From contig JUEB01000017.1 of the NCBI GenBank assembly GCA_000802095.1, positions 62,001 through 126,000 on the forward strand: a stretch of DNA of 64,000 nucleotides, in the 5' to 3' direction. The notes below the pieces were generated by a model that worked only from the letters and a program-made list of their open reading frames with translations, did not search any database and was not told the origin of the DNA. The translations under genes and the position numbers were made by a program. Numbering within the stretch: the first letter of the stretch is position 1; every line of letters begins with the position of its first letter. The DNA is from Peptococcaceae bacterium BICA1-7. GTDB lineage: Bacteria > Bacillota > Desulfotomaculia > Desulfotomaculales > Desulfocucumaceae. Below, in pieces: positions 17,773 to 29,705 of this stretch.

Positions 17773-18088
17773 TTAATGATCCTCACAGGCAAAATAACTG
17801 GGAACCTCAGATACCTCCTCCAGAAACTCCCGGATTGTCTTCTTCACCTTTGTTCCATCATCATTATGGAGTGTAAACTCCCCGTCAATTTCCTCCTCTT
17901 TCACTAAATAGTCAATAAAATCCTCAAAACTGCTGCCAGGTATGTCCCGCAGGTAATACTGGTAATCTTCCTCAACACATTTTTCCCCCACCAGATCCTT
18001 GTAAAATTCAAGCCTGCTCTCTGCTCTCAGCCACAACCCACTCGGAAACGCCGTCCTCATTGAAACAGAACATTTTTTTATCGGGCAT
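17773..18088 (-). pseudogene. Small acidic protein gene with internal frameshift
   Basis: Translation from ATG 18088 (AAAGGATG upstream) reads MPDKKMFCFNEDGVSEWVVA and reaches TGA at 18008. The next frame carries on with EFYKDLVGEKCVEEDYQYY to a natural C-terminus at 17773. The two parts join smoothly if two bases are restored after GAGCAGGCTTG, so this is one ~100-residue gene with a 2-bp deletion. Family unknown to me. A related, more decayed copy with a similar 5' end lies at 18991-19207. Confidence 0.65.
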
Positions 18089-18238
18089 TATCAGCCATCC
18101 TTTTTTTAAAATTCGACGCAATCATACGTTAAAACAAACAGTATATACACATGGTTTAATGATTCGGGATACTTAATTGAATAAAAAGTATAATCTGTCT
18201 TACACTAAGATTGGCTTATTTATGGAGGGAAAACAGAT

Positions 18239-18868
18239 ATGAAAAAAGAATACCCATTATTTGGCATACTTGCTCCTTTGGTATATATACTTGCAGTGAT
18301 ATTAGGAGGTATGCTGAGAAATGACTATAGTCACATTACCCATGCAATAAGCGAATTGACAATCCAAGGTGCACCCAACAAAAATTTGTTGGATTTCATC
18401 TTCACTGTTTATAACCTTATGATGTTTTTATTTGGTTTTTTTGCTTTTATATACCTCAAACAATTCAGTCCTAAGAGTGTTCGAATAGTAATGATTATGT
18501 TGGCAGTCATAGGATTTTTAGGTATGCTTATGTATTTCTTTCCTATGGACGCAAGGAAAGCAGAAATCACATCCCGAGGTATCATCCATTTTACTATTGC
18601 AGGTCTAATGTCTCTTTTAACCATATTGTCTACAATTATGGCAGGAATCGGCTTTAGACATATGGATGGATTTGAAAGATATTCGAATTATTCTATTGCA
18701 ACAGCAATTTTTATATTTTTCACCGGAGGAATAGCTGCCTTTAGTGCAGCAAATAAACTCTTTTTTATGGGTTTATTTGAAAGACTAACAATAGTGACTT
18801 TCATGCTGTGGGTATTAGTCATATCAATCAAGCTGTACAATACCCATCAAAAGGAATTTCCATTGTAA
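18239..18868 (+). CDS. DUF998-like membrane protein
   Basis: 209 residues, ATG after GGAGGGAAAACAG. Six hydrophobic segments give a polytopic membrane protein. The early HITHAISEL block, with conserved Ser-Glu-Leu after the first span, and FPMDAR after the third fit the DUF998 family. Function unknown. It is the only plus-strand gene in this part of the element and stands alone. Confidence 0.8.
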   Translation: MKKEYPLFGILAPLVYILAVILGGMLRNDYSHITHAISELTIQGAPNKNLLDFIFTVYNLMMFLFGFFAFIYLKQFSPKSVRIVMIMLAVIGFLGMLMYFFPMDARKAEITSRGIIHFTIAGLMSLLTILSTIMAGIGFRHMDGFERYSNYSIATAIFIFFTGGIAAFSAANKLFFMGLFERLTIVTFMLWVLVISIKLYNTHQKEFPL

Positions 18869-18990
18869 ATTGAAGCCATAATGTTGATGCATATTTTTAC
18901 CATGAAGTTCAGCAAAACCTATATTGGCTTTTCGGAAAATAACAAACTGCTAAAATGCGCAGGGACTAATACCCGGCGCTTCAACTATTT

Positions 18991-19207
18991 CTACCGTAAA
19001 ACCCCCGAGCGGATTTCACTGTCCAGGTCAAAGACCTCATTTTTCACCGAGATGGTTAACCTGCCCCTGTTATCCGGAGGGTAAATGTCCACCGGCCCCT
19101 CCGGCCAGGCCTCGGCGTCGATGTGGTACGTCCCCGGCCTGGCCGGGTGAGCCCATGGCTGTAAATAAAATCCGTCTTCATTTATACAAACATTTTTTAT
19201 CAGCCAT
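18991..19207 (-). pseudogene. Decayed paralogue of the 17773-18088 gene family
   Basis: ATG GCT GAT AAA AAA at 19207 resembles the start of the 18088 gene (GATAAAAAAATGTT...GAAGACGG), but the frame breaks within ten codons. The continuing frame reads NEDGFYLQPWAHPARPG and ends VLR-stop at 18991. It has several indels and no clean start. Probably the remains of a duplicated gene whose 3' half came from elsewhere. Confidence 0.45.
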
Positions 19208-19552
19208 CATTGACCATCCTCTCTTAGTGTAATATTTTTACGTTCCTTTCATTATTATTTGTCAGGTGGAGATTTGACGTGGTTGTTACAGTAAAACACT
19301 GTTATAATAGAAAAAAGTCCCTATAGGACTTTCTACGGTAACAGTAATCATATTTTCAAGATAATATTTGGCTTATCCATAGTAGAATTTATTTATAGTA
19401 GGTGCTTACCTGAAGTAATAAAATAAACAGTAATCCAACCACAAGTAGAAGAGAAATACTTATGGTAGTCCTTCCACCTTCTGAAGAACAGCGTGAAACA
19501 GAGTTTAACTTATTTCCATTCCCTTTAAAAATAATTGTAGAGGAAGATTCTA
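19208..19552. other. Intergenic region with a hairpin
   Basis: No gene seen. The stem AAAGTCC-CTATA-GGACTTT at 19314-19332 is followed on the minus strand by TTTTTTC, so it can act as a minus-strand terminator; just before it lies TATAAT (19303-19308) on the plus strand. The rest is AT-rich. Confidence 0.4.
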
Positions 19553-19738
19553 ATGAATGCTAAAGAACGTATACTGGCGGCTATTGAAAAGGCCAACGGT
19601 CCGGTATGCGATGATTGCATGGTTAAACAGGCAGAACTAAGCACCCGGTGCTCTTTGGCGGCTACAGCCAGCTTCCTTAAGAAAAGCTCGATAAAGTCCC
19701 ATAAGACCTCCGAGAATTGGCCACAGCAAATACGTTAA
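19553..19738 (+). CDS. Short protein, probably truncated regulator fragment
   Basis: 61 residues; ATG after AGAGGAAGATT. The N-terminal half (KERILAAIEKANGPVCDDCM) looks like the start of a small winged-helix protein with a CxxC pair, but after about residue 44 the sequence loses this character and ends at once. It may be a 3'-truncated gene. Function unknown. Confidence 0.4.
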   Translation: MNAKERILAAIEKANGPVCDDCMVKQAELSTRCSLAATASFLKKSSIKSHKTSENWPQQIR

Positions 19739-19772
19739 TGTAACCCCCTAGTCGGTTCCATTTTTCCAATAT

Positions 19773-19886
19773 GGGGTACCGCCAACATTTTAACAAAATA
19801 TACACTAAGACAAATATTACCAGCTAATCAGCTGGTTTCTTTACTAAGACGGATTATACCAATGGCCAGTACCATTTAGGTAAACC
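19773..19886 (+). repeat. Direct repeat copy A flanking the rph-like region
   Basis: About 114 bp, closely similar to 23169-23284, starting GGGGTACCGCCAACATTTTA and ending CCATTTAGGTAAAC. Each copy contains the hairpin CCAGCT-AATC-AGCTGG followed by TTTCTTT. The two copies are in the same orientation and 3.4 kb apart on either side of the rph-like gene. Confidence 0.85.
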
Positions 19887-20071
19887 CCAACTTGATTTCC
19901 TTGTTGCTCAGGAATTTGCAGATTCTGAAGGACTAATCTTTAGCTATTGAACATTATGAAATTGACTCATGTAATTACTTTTTTCCGTCTGAAAAAGCGA
20001 CCCTGATTGGGCCGCCTTCCTAGCTTTCATCTTTTATTTAATTCCCCAGGAGGAAGACAACATCTTCCCCA

Positions 20072-22882
<2,811 letters not shown>

Positions 22883-22977
22883 TTAAGCAAATTCAAATAT
22901 TCTTCAAATTATTTGAATTATAAATAGTAAATCTGATTAGGGTAATTCCTTTAAATAACCGGTAGAAAAGGTCTCCT

Positions 22978-23040
22978 CTAAGGCTTTTTTACTGCATTTA
23001 GTTGTGCTTCTTGAATCATATTAATTCCTTTGGATTCCAT
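22978..23040 (-). CDS. Possible 20-aa leader peptide upstream of the rph-like gene
   Basis: MESKGINMIQEAQLNAVKKP, preceded at 7 nt by a near-perfect GGAGGGG and, further up, by a TATAAT -10 box near 23090. About 245 bp of AT-rich leader separates it from the enzyme start. Short leader frames before antibiotic-resistance genes commonly control them by ribosome stalling or attenuation. No obvious terminator/antiterminator pair was resolved, so the role is inference. Confidence 0.5.
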   Translation of the reverse strand: MESKGINMIQEAQLNAVKKP

Positions 23041-23168
23041 AATAATACCCCTCCAACAAATCGCATTAACGTGCTATTGCATTATAGCAGTAGCAAATGG
23101 GAACAAATAGTCTACATTTACAATTTTTTATATGTTATAATTAAAGTAGGAAGAATTCAATTTTCAAA

Positions 23169-23284
23169 GGGGTACCGCCAACATTTTAACGAAAATAGCT
23201 AAGGCAAATAGTACCAGCTAATCAGCTGGTTTCTTTACTCTAAGACAGATTATACCAAAAATGGGCAGTTCCATTTAGGTAAAC
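23169..23284 (+). repeat. Direct repeat copy B flanking the rph-like region
   Basis: Partner of copy A at 19773-19886. Its TTACTCTAAGACAG also appears inverted at about 23757 (CTGTCTTAGAGTAA), and GGTACCG recurs inverted near 23783, so 23169-23790 may itself be a degenerate inverted-repeat element. Confidence 0.85.
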
Positions 23285-23336
23285 TACCCATTACATAAGC
23301 TTCGAGAGCAACTCCCGGGGGTGCTCACTCCTTTAT

Positions 23337-23497
23337 TCATTTATAAACATCTCCGCGAGACCCGATAACTTCAATATAGATGACTTTCTCCTGTTGGTCG
23401 ATCCGGAAGAGAAGCCGAAATGTTTCTAACCTTAAACGGTAAAAACCAGCGCAACCTTTCATTGGTTTGATGTCACCTATTGGTGGACTTCAAGAAG
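23337..23497 (-). pseudogene. RelE/ParE-type toxin, 3' remnant
   Basis: A frame without a start reads PPIGDIKPMKGCAGFYRLRL, then FRLLFRIDQQEKVIYIEVI and SRGDVYK-stop, the C-terminal two thirds of a RelE-family ribosome-dependent RNase. The N-terminal part is missing and a stop precedes it. Inactive remnant; no antitoxin gene is left. Confidence 0.8.
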
Positions 23498-23522
23498 TCC
23501 CCGGAGTCCTATCGCAATTCGT

Positions 23523-23711
23523 ATGGAACCTGATTGCATTAGATTATTGGAAAATACCTTACAATCATGGAATGGTATTTATCAATTTGATAATAATGAA
23601 GATAGTATTAATATTTTCTTTAACCCCGATTTAGTAGAACATAATAACATTATTGATATTGTTATTGAAATAGGTTGTAAAGTGAACATGTTTTATATCA
23701 GAGAATTCTAA
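23523..23711 (+). CDS. Small hypothetical protein
   Basis: 62 residues, acidic, AT-rich codon use, no recognised motif. The ribosome binding site is weak. It may be a gene fragment in this remnant-rich stretch. Confidence 0.3.
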   Translation: MEPDCIRLLENTLQSWNGIYQFDNNEDSINIFFNPDLVEHNNIIDIVIEIGCKVNMFYIREF

Positions 23712-23787
23712 AATAGCCGGTTCCCTTAAACATAAGGAACTGGTTATTTTTTATTTACTGTCTTAGAGTAACTTAGTTAACCGGTAC

Positions 23788-23828
23788 CGAATGATCACTG
23801 CCGGAATAATTCCGGCAGTGATCATTCG
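23788..23828. repeat. 19-bp perfect inverted repeat
   Basis: Arms CGAATGATCACTGCCGGAA and its exact complement, separated by TAA. It lies 54 bp beyond the chemoreceptor stop. No U run follows on either strand, so it is either an atypical terminator or a leftover recombination/IS end. Confidence 0.85.
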
Positions 23829-23881
23829 GCCGAAGGCCCCTGGGCTGTGGCCCGGGTCATGATCACGGTCTTTTTAGCTGT

Positions 23882-25729
23882 TTACAGCTTGAACTTTTTG
23901 GCTGTTTTGTTAAGCTCTGCGGCCATTCTTACAAATTCATCGGTTGCAGCTGCCACCTCTTCCATGGCCGCAGTCTGCTCCTCAGTGGTGGCTGAAACGT
24001 CCTGGACTCCGGCGGAAACCTGCTGGGCCGACGAGGCAACCCCCTGGATTTCCCGGGCAAGGCCGCCCACAGTGTCCAGAATGGCTGTGAATTTTTGTCC
24101 CACCTCCCGGGTGACTTCCTCGCTTTCTTTTATCCGGCTGTTGCCCTCGGCCATGACTGCAACGGCTTTTACGGATTCGGACTGTACCTCTTCGATCATC
24201 TGGGTGATCTTTTTGGCAGCATCCGAGGACTGCTCGGCAAGCTTGCGAACCTCCTCGGCCACCACCGCGAACCCCCTGCCCTGTTCTCCCGCCCTTGCGG
24301 CTTCAATGGCAGCGTTCAGGGCAAGCAGATTAGTCTGGCCCGCTATATTGTTTATAAGGTCAACAATCTGGTTGATGTGGTTCAGGGTGCCGGTTAGGGA
24401 ATCAATGACAGCAGAGGCCTCTCTGCTGGAAATGGTAACCGTTTCCATCTGGCCTCTCAGTTTATCCACGCCCAGTGCGCCGTCCCGGGCCTCCCTGGTG
24501 GCCGCCTCCGAGGCTGTGGCTACTTCCTGCAGGCTGTTTGAAACATGTTCCACCGTAGCTGCTATCTCAGCCACGGTGGCCGCAGCCTGAGAGGCCCCCT
24601 CCGATGTCTGGCGGGCCTGATCCGAGAGACCGCCGGCCGAGTCGTAAAGCTGCCGGCCTGTATCCACAAGCCTGGTCACTATTTCCCTCAGGTTGTCCCT
24701 GGTCCGGGAGACCGAGTCGGCCAGGTCGCCTATCTCGTCATTGCTCTTTATATCGATCCTTCCGGCCAGGTTGCCCCCGGCAATGTCGAGCACCCCGTCC
24801 TTCAGCAGGATTATCGGGCTGACAATCTTCTTACTCAGGAACATGCCGGCCAGCATAGCCAGGAGCGCTCCCAGGACAAGGACAATCAAGGTGTTCCTGA
24901 CCATGTAGCCTGCAGCGGCGGTTGCCTCGGATACGGGCTGCTGGGTCACCACCACCCACTTCAGCATGGGCGACTGGGTATAACTGGCCAGCCAGTCCCG
25001 GCCACCTTCCTTAAATTCAAGGTGCCCTGTTTTTCCCGACAGGCCCACCTTAACCGCCGGAAGTTCATTCATGTCCTTTTGCTCCTCGCTGTACTCCTGG
25101 ACCGGGTGGGCAATAACCTTCCCCATTCCGTCCACTATGTACGAGTACCCGGTCTTTCCCGTCTTTGATATACCAACCATCTCGTTGATGGTGTCCAGCT
25201 TCAGGGTCAGGTGAATAACGCCCTTAATCGCTCCATTTTCCTTGATAGGTGCGGCTACTATCACGGTGGGCTTTTTTGTCGTCTTGGACAGCAGCACCTC
25301 GCTTACGAAATAGTCCTTTCCGGCCATGCTTTCCTTGAAATACGACCTGTCCCCCAGGTTTAAAAGATTGTTTTCGTCGGACCGGGCCACCTGCATCCCC
25401 GAGGTGCCTATAACTCCGACCACGTCTATGTCCGGGTTCTTTTCTTTTACGCTACTTATTGCCGGCTTTAGTTCACTGGGATTCATCCTTATTATTTGCG
25501 GCATGTTGGCCAGGGTTACCACCATCTCCACCTTGCTCCTGATGATCTGCTCGGTCTTTTCGGTCAGGTGGGTGGTCATCAGTCCGTCCCCGGCATAAAT
25601 GTTTTCAACCAACTGCTTCTTGATCGCCGTAAAGGTCCACAGCGCAGCCATCAAGGCCGGCAGCACGGCGATCACCAGGAAAAACAATACCAGTTTAAAC
25701 TGCAGGCCAGTCCTTTTTTTCAATCCCAT
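23882..25729 (-). CDS. Methyl-accepting chemotaxis protein (dCache sensor)
   Basis: Membrane chemoreceptor of 615 residues. First membrane span about 13-33, an extracellular double-Cache domain (about 40-275; [19 protein letters not shown] is typical of the distal module), second span about 277-298, a HAMP domain, then the cytoplasmic signalling rod with the conserved tip [20 protein letters not shown] and a following [13 protein letters not shown]. The C-terminus ([11 protein letters not shown]) lacks the NWETF pentapeptide, as in most such receptors. The gene is intact and GC-rich compared with nearby element DNA, suggesting separate acquisition. Ligand unknown; dCache domains often bind amino acids or organic acids. 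No other chemotaxis gene is in the window. Confidence 0.93.
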   Translation of the reverse strand: MGLKKRTGLQFKLVLFFLVIAVLPALMAALWTFTAIKKQLVENIYAGDGLMTTHLTEKTEQIIRSKVEMVVTLANMPQIIRMNPSELKPAISSVKEKNPDIDVVGVIGTSGMQVARSDENNLLNLGDRSYFKESMAGKDYFVSEVLLSKTTKKPTVIVAAPIKENGAIKGVIHLTLKLDTINEMVGISKTGKTGYSYIVDGMGKVIAHPVQEYSEEQKDMNELPAVKVGLSGKTGHLEFKEGGRDWLASYTQSPMLKWVVVTQQPVSEATAAAGYMVRNTLIVLVLGALLAMLAGMFLSKKIVSPIILLKDGVLDIAGGNLAGRIDIKSNDEIGDLADSVSRTRDNLREIVTRLVDTGRQLYDSAGGLSDQARQTSEGASQAAATVAEIAATVEHVSNSLQEVATASEAATREARDGALGVDKLRGQMETVTISSREASAVIDSLTGTLNHINQIVDLINNIAGQTNLLALNAAIEAARAGEQGRGFAVVAEEVRKLAEQSSDAAKKITQMIEEVQSESVKAVAVMAEGNSRIKESEEVTREVGQKFTAILDTVGGLAREIQGVASSAQQVSAGVQDVSATTEEQTAAMEEVAAATDEFVRMAAELNKTAKKFKL

Positions 25730-26065
25730 TTCAGATACCCCCGTTTTGCTCAGTATATTATGTACTGACAGGCCTCCACCTGCCCCCTCCGGTATATTTA
25801 CACAGATTCATCCCCTCCTCAGATCATATTGGTACTACCTCATACCATATATTCGTTAAAAATTGATAAAATCCTACACAATACCATAGTTTTCTTGTAC
25901 ATGCTTAATTTTATAATTATTGCAAAAAAACCCGTTTCAGACAAAAAAACCAGGTTTTTAAGGCCGGGTTTTCTGCTTTCAGGCAATAATGCCCCTTAAT
26001 TTCCATCGTATTTTTAAAAAAATTTTTTAATGTATAGGAGTCAAATGGTACCCGTTAAAAAGATA
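25730..26065. other. Intergenic region upstream of the chemoreceptor
   Basis: No gene seen. It holds the chemoreceptor promoter region and an imperfect hairpin (AAAACCCG ... CGGGTTTT, 25926-25974), possibly terminating the recA fragment transcript on the minus strand. Confidence 0.45.
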
Positions 26066-26620
26066 TTAACTCAACTTGCTGGCCACCGCAGTCAGCTTCC
26101 TCATGGCCTGGGACATTAGGCAGGCCTGAAGTCCGGCGTGGGCGTCGCCCATCTCCCCGTCAATATCTGCCCGGGGCACCAGGGCGGCCACACTGTCCAC
26201 AACCACCACGCCGACTGCCCCGCTGCCGATGAGGGTGTCCGCAATCTCCAGGGCCTGCTCTCCAGAGTCTGGCTGGGAGACAAGCAAGTCGTCAATGTTT
26301 ACCCCCAACCTTCTGGCATATAGGGGGTCCAGGGCGTGCTCGGCGTCTATGAAGGCGGCAATGCCGCCGGCGTTCTGCACCGAGGCGATAACATGCAGGG
26401 CCACGGTGGTTTTCCCGGACGACTCCGGGCCATATACCTCAACGATCCGGCCGCAGGGCATGCCCCCCACCCCCAGGGCCACATCCAGGAGCAATATGCC
26501 GGTGGAAACTGCCTCAACGTTAGCCGCCGCCCCCTTCTCCCCCAACCGCATAAGCGCCCCTTTGCCGAATTTCTTTTCGATCTCAGTACTGGATTCTTCG
26601 GCAGAAACGCACACAGACAT
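26066..26620 (-). pseudogene. recA: recA 5' fragment fused to a repeat
   Basis: Encodes RecA residues from about the first helix ([16 protein letters not shown]) through the Walker A motif GPESSGKTT, Walker [16 protein letters not shown] and [15 protein letters not shown], then stops: about 180 of ~345 residues, lacking the L2 loop and C-terminal domain. The usual RecA N-terminus is replaced by MSVCVS, which comes from the repeat at 26587-26675. It cannot make an active recombinase. GC-rich codon use suggests it came from a host-like recA. Confidence 0.88.
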
Positions 26621-26675
26621 CCTGACAACAATAGTAAATACAACTATACCCTGGCATTGCCAGGGTACAATTTTA
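26587..26675. repeat. Dispersed repeat copy 1 with 21-bp palindrome
   Basis: Shares TACTGGA-TCT-CGGC, GAAACGCACACAGACATCCT and the palindrome TACCCTGGCA-T-TGCCAGGGTA (26647-26667) plus ACAATTTT with 29010-29118. The inner spacer differs in length. The repeat carries the start codon and first codons (MSVCVS) of the recA fragment. Confidence 0.85.
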
Positions 26676-26705
26676 ATCAAGGCTTTTTAATTGTCCGTAT
26701 GTATA

Positions 26706-27011
26706 CTACAGCTTAACGTATAGAGCGTTTTCGTCAGCATTATATTCCGCCTCTAATTTACCTCTTTTGGTGATTCCGAATGCATTAAAAAAACCTTTGC
26801 CAAAAATTTTGGTTTTCTTTAATTCTATGCCGCCTTCGGTCACACCTTTAACTCTAATTACATCGCTCTGCTTATCGTATGCAAGCTCCACCCGGCTGGA
26901 GCCAAGTTTTTCCCTGGCAACGTTATTTAAGACTATGGATGTTGTTGAAAGTGATACGATAGGTTTTTTCTCTGCCCTTTCTCCACGTGGCCTATAAACT
27001 TCAAATGACAC
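26706..27011 (-). CDS. Conserved small hypothetical protein
   Basis: 101 residues, starting at a GTG after TGGAGGGGAC. Mostly beta and charged: EVYRPRGERAEKKPIVSL, LNNVAREKLG, KIFGKGFFNAFGI, LEAEYNADENALYVKL. The block layout looks like a single-domain protein that could bind DNA or a partner, but I do not recognise it with certainty. It stands alone on the minus strand, upstream of the recA fragment. No signal peptide or membrane span. Confidence 0.7.
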   Translation of the reverse strand: MSFEVYRPRGERAEKKPIVSLSTTSIVLNNVAREKLGSSRVELAYDKQSDVIRVKGVTEGGIELKKTKIFGKGFFNAFGITKRGKLEAEYNADENALYVKL

Positions 27012-27357
27012 GTACAGTCCCCTCCATATTTAAACAATATCTATTAAAGCTATAAAATTTTAACTTGATAAGTTGAGTTTGTCAAACTAGTTCTTATAAA
27101 ATAATAAATAGATTTTTGAAATTACCTCTTATCAAAAAGAACAATACCCCTTATCAACTTTAAAATCGAATACTCCCAACTGGACGAAGAGCTCAGTTTT
27201 GTGAGTTTTCTATAAGAGACGATTTTCTGCTCATTATATTTTCAGACATGATTCTAAGTTTTTTAGACAGTGTAATTACTTTTTTAGCCATTTTTGGTAG
27301 GATTTATTAATTTTTTACAGAATTAATCATACCATGATTTGGAAAGGAGGAGAAGTA
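27012..27357. other. AT-rich intergenic region
   Basis: No gene seen. Divergent promoter DNA between the 26706-27011 gene and the plus-strand small frame at 27358. Confidence 0.5.
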
Positions 27358-27414
27358 ATGATGCTTCTATGTCAACCCCGAGATCCCCCTAAAAAAGTAA
27401 TAGTGATTTGGTAG
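27358..27414 (+). CDS. Candidate 18-aa peptide with strong ribosome binding site
   Basis: MMLLCQPRDPPKKVIVIW follows AAAGGAGGAGAAGTA, an excellent Shine-Dalgarno sequence. The inverted repeat GTAATAGTG (27397-27405) / CACTATTAC (27470-27478) overlaps the end of the frame, so translation could affect an RNA fold upstream of the 27542 gene. Too short to judge by sequence alone. Confidence 0.35.
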   Translation: MMLLCQPRDPPKKVIVIW

Positions 27415-27541
27415 GCAAACCGGGGTACAGACCTTGCAATCTCGTCACCCATAATATGCCACCCATAACCACTATTACAATTCTATTTAACCATTTTTCT
27501 CGTTAGTTTTCAACTTCAAAAAAGAATTAGGAGGAGTAAAA

Positions 27542-28170
27542 ATGTTATCTAATGTAGTGTTGATTTCCAATAAGATTACAAGAGTTATATTAATGGCAGT
27601 CCTAGTATGTCTTGTATCTTTTGCAACAACTTCAAATTCTATTGCTTATGCGGCTGACAAATCTTATGATGACATCTCAAAAGAATACAATTTAAAAACC
27701 GTACTGAAGTTCCGAAAAATGTTATTCCAATTAAAGTAAACAGTGAAAAAGAATTACTTACTATATTACAAAAAATAGATAATGATTTGGCTAACTTTAA
27801 CAAAAAAGCAAAAAAAACCATAGTAATTACACCGGAAAATCCGACTAATGGGATTGCGGCAGCTTCTACAACTCAAACATATGAGGCTGACTATTACGTA
27901 GTTGGTGGAACTGCAAAAATTAAATTAATGGCCAGAGTTACGTCCGAATACGAACAAATCACAAATGTAGATGAATATACTACGTTTACCGGCTTTACTT
28001 ACGGTTTTGATTGGGTAGAGTCAGCGATAGGGCATGATATCTCATCTGACAAAAAGGATGTAGAGGTTTGGTGTTCTGGTCAGGTAGATTGTTATTTGCT
28101 TATTAATGGGCTCATAAAATATTATAGCGTACCTGTTGATTTGCGTGGATATCTGATGATTTTCCATTAA
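27542..28170 (+). pseudogene. Secreted protein gene with frameshift in an A-run
   Basis: ATG after AGGAGGAGTAAAA. The first frame has a signal peptide (ITRVILMAVLVCLVSF... SIAYA, cleavage before ADKS) and stops at 27739. The next frame carries on as EVPKNVIPIKVNSEKEL, NFNKKAKKTIVITPENP and ends GYLMIFH at 28170. The break falls in TTTAAAAACC and one A explains it. The mature part (~170 residues, beta-rich) is not recognised. A strong terminator follows. Frameshift in a homopolymer could be phase variation, decay or a sequencing error. Confidence 0.7.
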
Positions 28171-28213
28171 AAATTAACATTTAGCATTGGGCAAAATAAT
28201 ATTTTGATAGGAA

Positions 28214-28254
28214 AAGAGAAACTCGCGGGGTGTTAACCCGAGAGTTTCTCTTTT
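28214..28254 (+). terminator. Rho-independent terminator
   Basis: Long stem AGAGAAACTCgCGGG ... CCCGaGAGTTTCTCT followed by TTT, 45 bp after the secreted-protein stop. Confidence 0.9.
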
Positions 28255-28417
28255 GAATAATTAATTTTTATAATTTCATAGTTAATTTGGAACATGTTAA
28301 CATATATTTTATCAACATATTGCAAAACATTTTTACTCAGGGAAAAGAATTTTAAAGTACTGGCTAGAAATATTTAAAATTACAGGCAATCAAAATCTAA
28401 AAAAGGAGGATAATTCA

Positions 28418-28621
28418 TTGGAATATATCAATGCTACACTTCTTGCACAAATATTTAATCTAGGGGTGTTTTTAGCGATAATATACTTTATATATCGTGT
28501 ATATAAAAATTCAGTCGCCAAAGAAGAAATTAGACGCAAGCATGAAGAATTAGTTATAAGTAAATTAGACACCTTGATAGAATCAAATAAAAAGCTGGCA
28601 GATTATTTAATGAAAAAATAA
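28418..28621 (+). CDS. Small membrane-anchored protein
   Basis: 67 residues; TTG start after AAAGGAGGATAATTCA. One membrane span (LLAQIFNLGVFLAIIYFIY) followed by a charged helix (EEIRRKHEELVISKLDTLIE). The layout recalls short phage holin-like or BhlA-like proteins. Function unknown; stands alone. Confidence 0.6.
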   Translation: MEYINATLLAQIFNLGVFLAIIYFIYRVYKNSVAKEEIRRKHEELVISKLDTLIESNKKLADYLMKK

Positions 28622-28769
28622 TATTTAAATATTACTGGATTAAGGATGGTATTGAAATGGAAGACCTTAGACGATAATATTCCTTTAGCATGAGTTGGGG
28701 ATTACATAATGTGCAAAATGCAAAATGACCAATGGGGTCTAGCGGTACCGAGAACCTAACATACTATAA

Positions 28770-28975
28770 AAACGGCAAATCAACCGGCCGGCTACACCTA
28801 CGACGGGAATGGGCAACGTGCTGACCGTAACCGGCCCGGGGCCCCATTAAACTACCTTACCTCATATACCTAACAGTCAACAGCCCCACCAGGGTTGTGG
28901 ACCCCGCGAGATACGTCACCGACTACACCTACGACGAAAAAGGCAACCTCCTGGCCCAGGAGCTTGGAAGGGTTT
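28770..28975 (+). pseudogene. Rhs/YD-repeat protein remnant
   Basis: Frames broken by stops encode scraps of YD repeats: GYTYDGNGQ near 28790 and RYVTDYTYDEKGNLLAQELG near 28910-28970. These are typical of Rhs or wall-associated polymorphic toxins. No start, no long frame; the repeat copy 2 begins just after. Confidence 0.7.
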
Positions 28976-29009
28976 TTCTTGAGGAGAACCAAAAGGCCCT
29001 AAGCTTTCA

Positions 29010-29118
29010 TACTGGACTCTGCGGCCTGAAACGCACACAGACATCCTGATGACACTAGATCTATTTATGTTTCTATAATACCGAAAGCAATACCCTGGCA
29101 TTGCCAGGGTACAATTTT
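29010..29118. repeat. Dispersed repeat copy 2 with 21-bp palindrome
   Basis: Second copy of the repeat at 26587-26675. The palindrome TACCCTGGCA-T-TGCCAGGGTA is at 29091-29111. It directly follows the Rhs remnant, in the same orientation as copy 1. Confidence 0.85.
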
Positions 29119-29352
29119 CCCTCTGAAGTACCATGAGGTCTTATCTCTGGTCAAATCATATACTCCCCCGCTGTGGGCTTTTACCTCTATATATCTCAGA
29201 GGGAACACGCTTCCAGAAACTTCTTCACCGGTTTACCACAGTAACGCTTTCTCTTTCGGCCACCTCCCGTTCCTTAGAAATGCAATAAACGTGTCATCCT
29301 GCATTTGGACCTAAACGGATTTCTTGTAAAGCTTTATAATGCTCCCATAGAG

Positions 29353-29449
29353 TGAGACACAAAATTAAAAAAGTAAGTTATACTGGAAACATGAAAAAGA
29401 GAAACAATTATTCAGCCGAATTTAAAAGCAAGGTAGTCCTGGAGGTGCT
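29353..29449 (+). mobile_element. IS3-family left end and orfA remnant
   Basis: TGAGACACAAAATT at 29353 resembles the terminal inverted repeat of many IS3-family elements. The ATG at 29391 gives MKKRNNYSAEFKSKVVLEVL, the canonical beginning of the IS3 OrfA helix-turn-helix protein, then similarity stops. The remainder of the element, including the DDE transposase, is absent. Confidence 0.75.
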
Positions 29450-29705
29450 ACAGGTAGTCCGGCTACTATTTTTAAGCTACTCGGGTATTCCTTGCCATTA
29501 CTTCATCTTGCTGCAATTTTTTTTGTTCGTCGCGGTATACGATGGGTAGCGATGCTGCTTTTACTACCTCATTTAACCACTGTACTATTCTTAGGTGTGG
29601 CGGAGCTAATGCAAAGCCGCTAGATTCTGACATTTATTTTACCTATGCCCCTTTTGTTGGATTCTTTTCGGGCGGTGTATTTATCATCTTGGCTTCCCAG
29701 CTTGA

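Noticed and set aside
23169-23790. Annotating this stretch as a complete insertion sequence
   Set aside because: GGTACCG and CTGTCTTAGAGTAA are inverted at its ends but no transposase is present and the ends match poorly.
23788-23828. Calling the 19-bp inverted repeat a rho-independent terminator
   Set aside because: No U run on either strand; recorded as a repeat instead.
24545-25168. Plus-strand open frame of 207 codons
   Set aside because: Antisense to the chemoreceptor.
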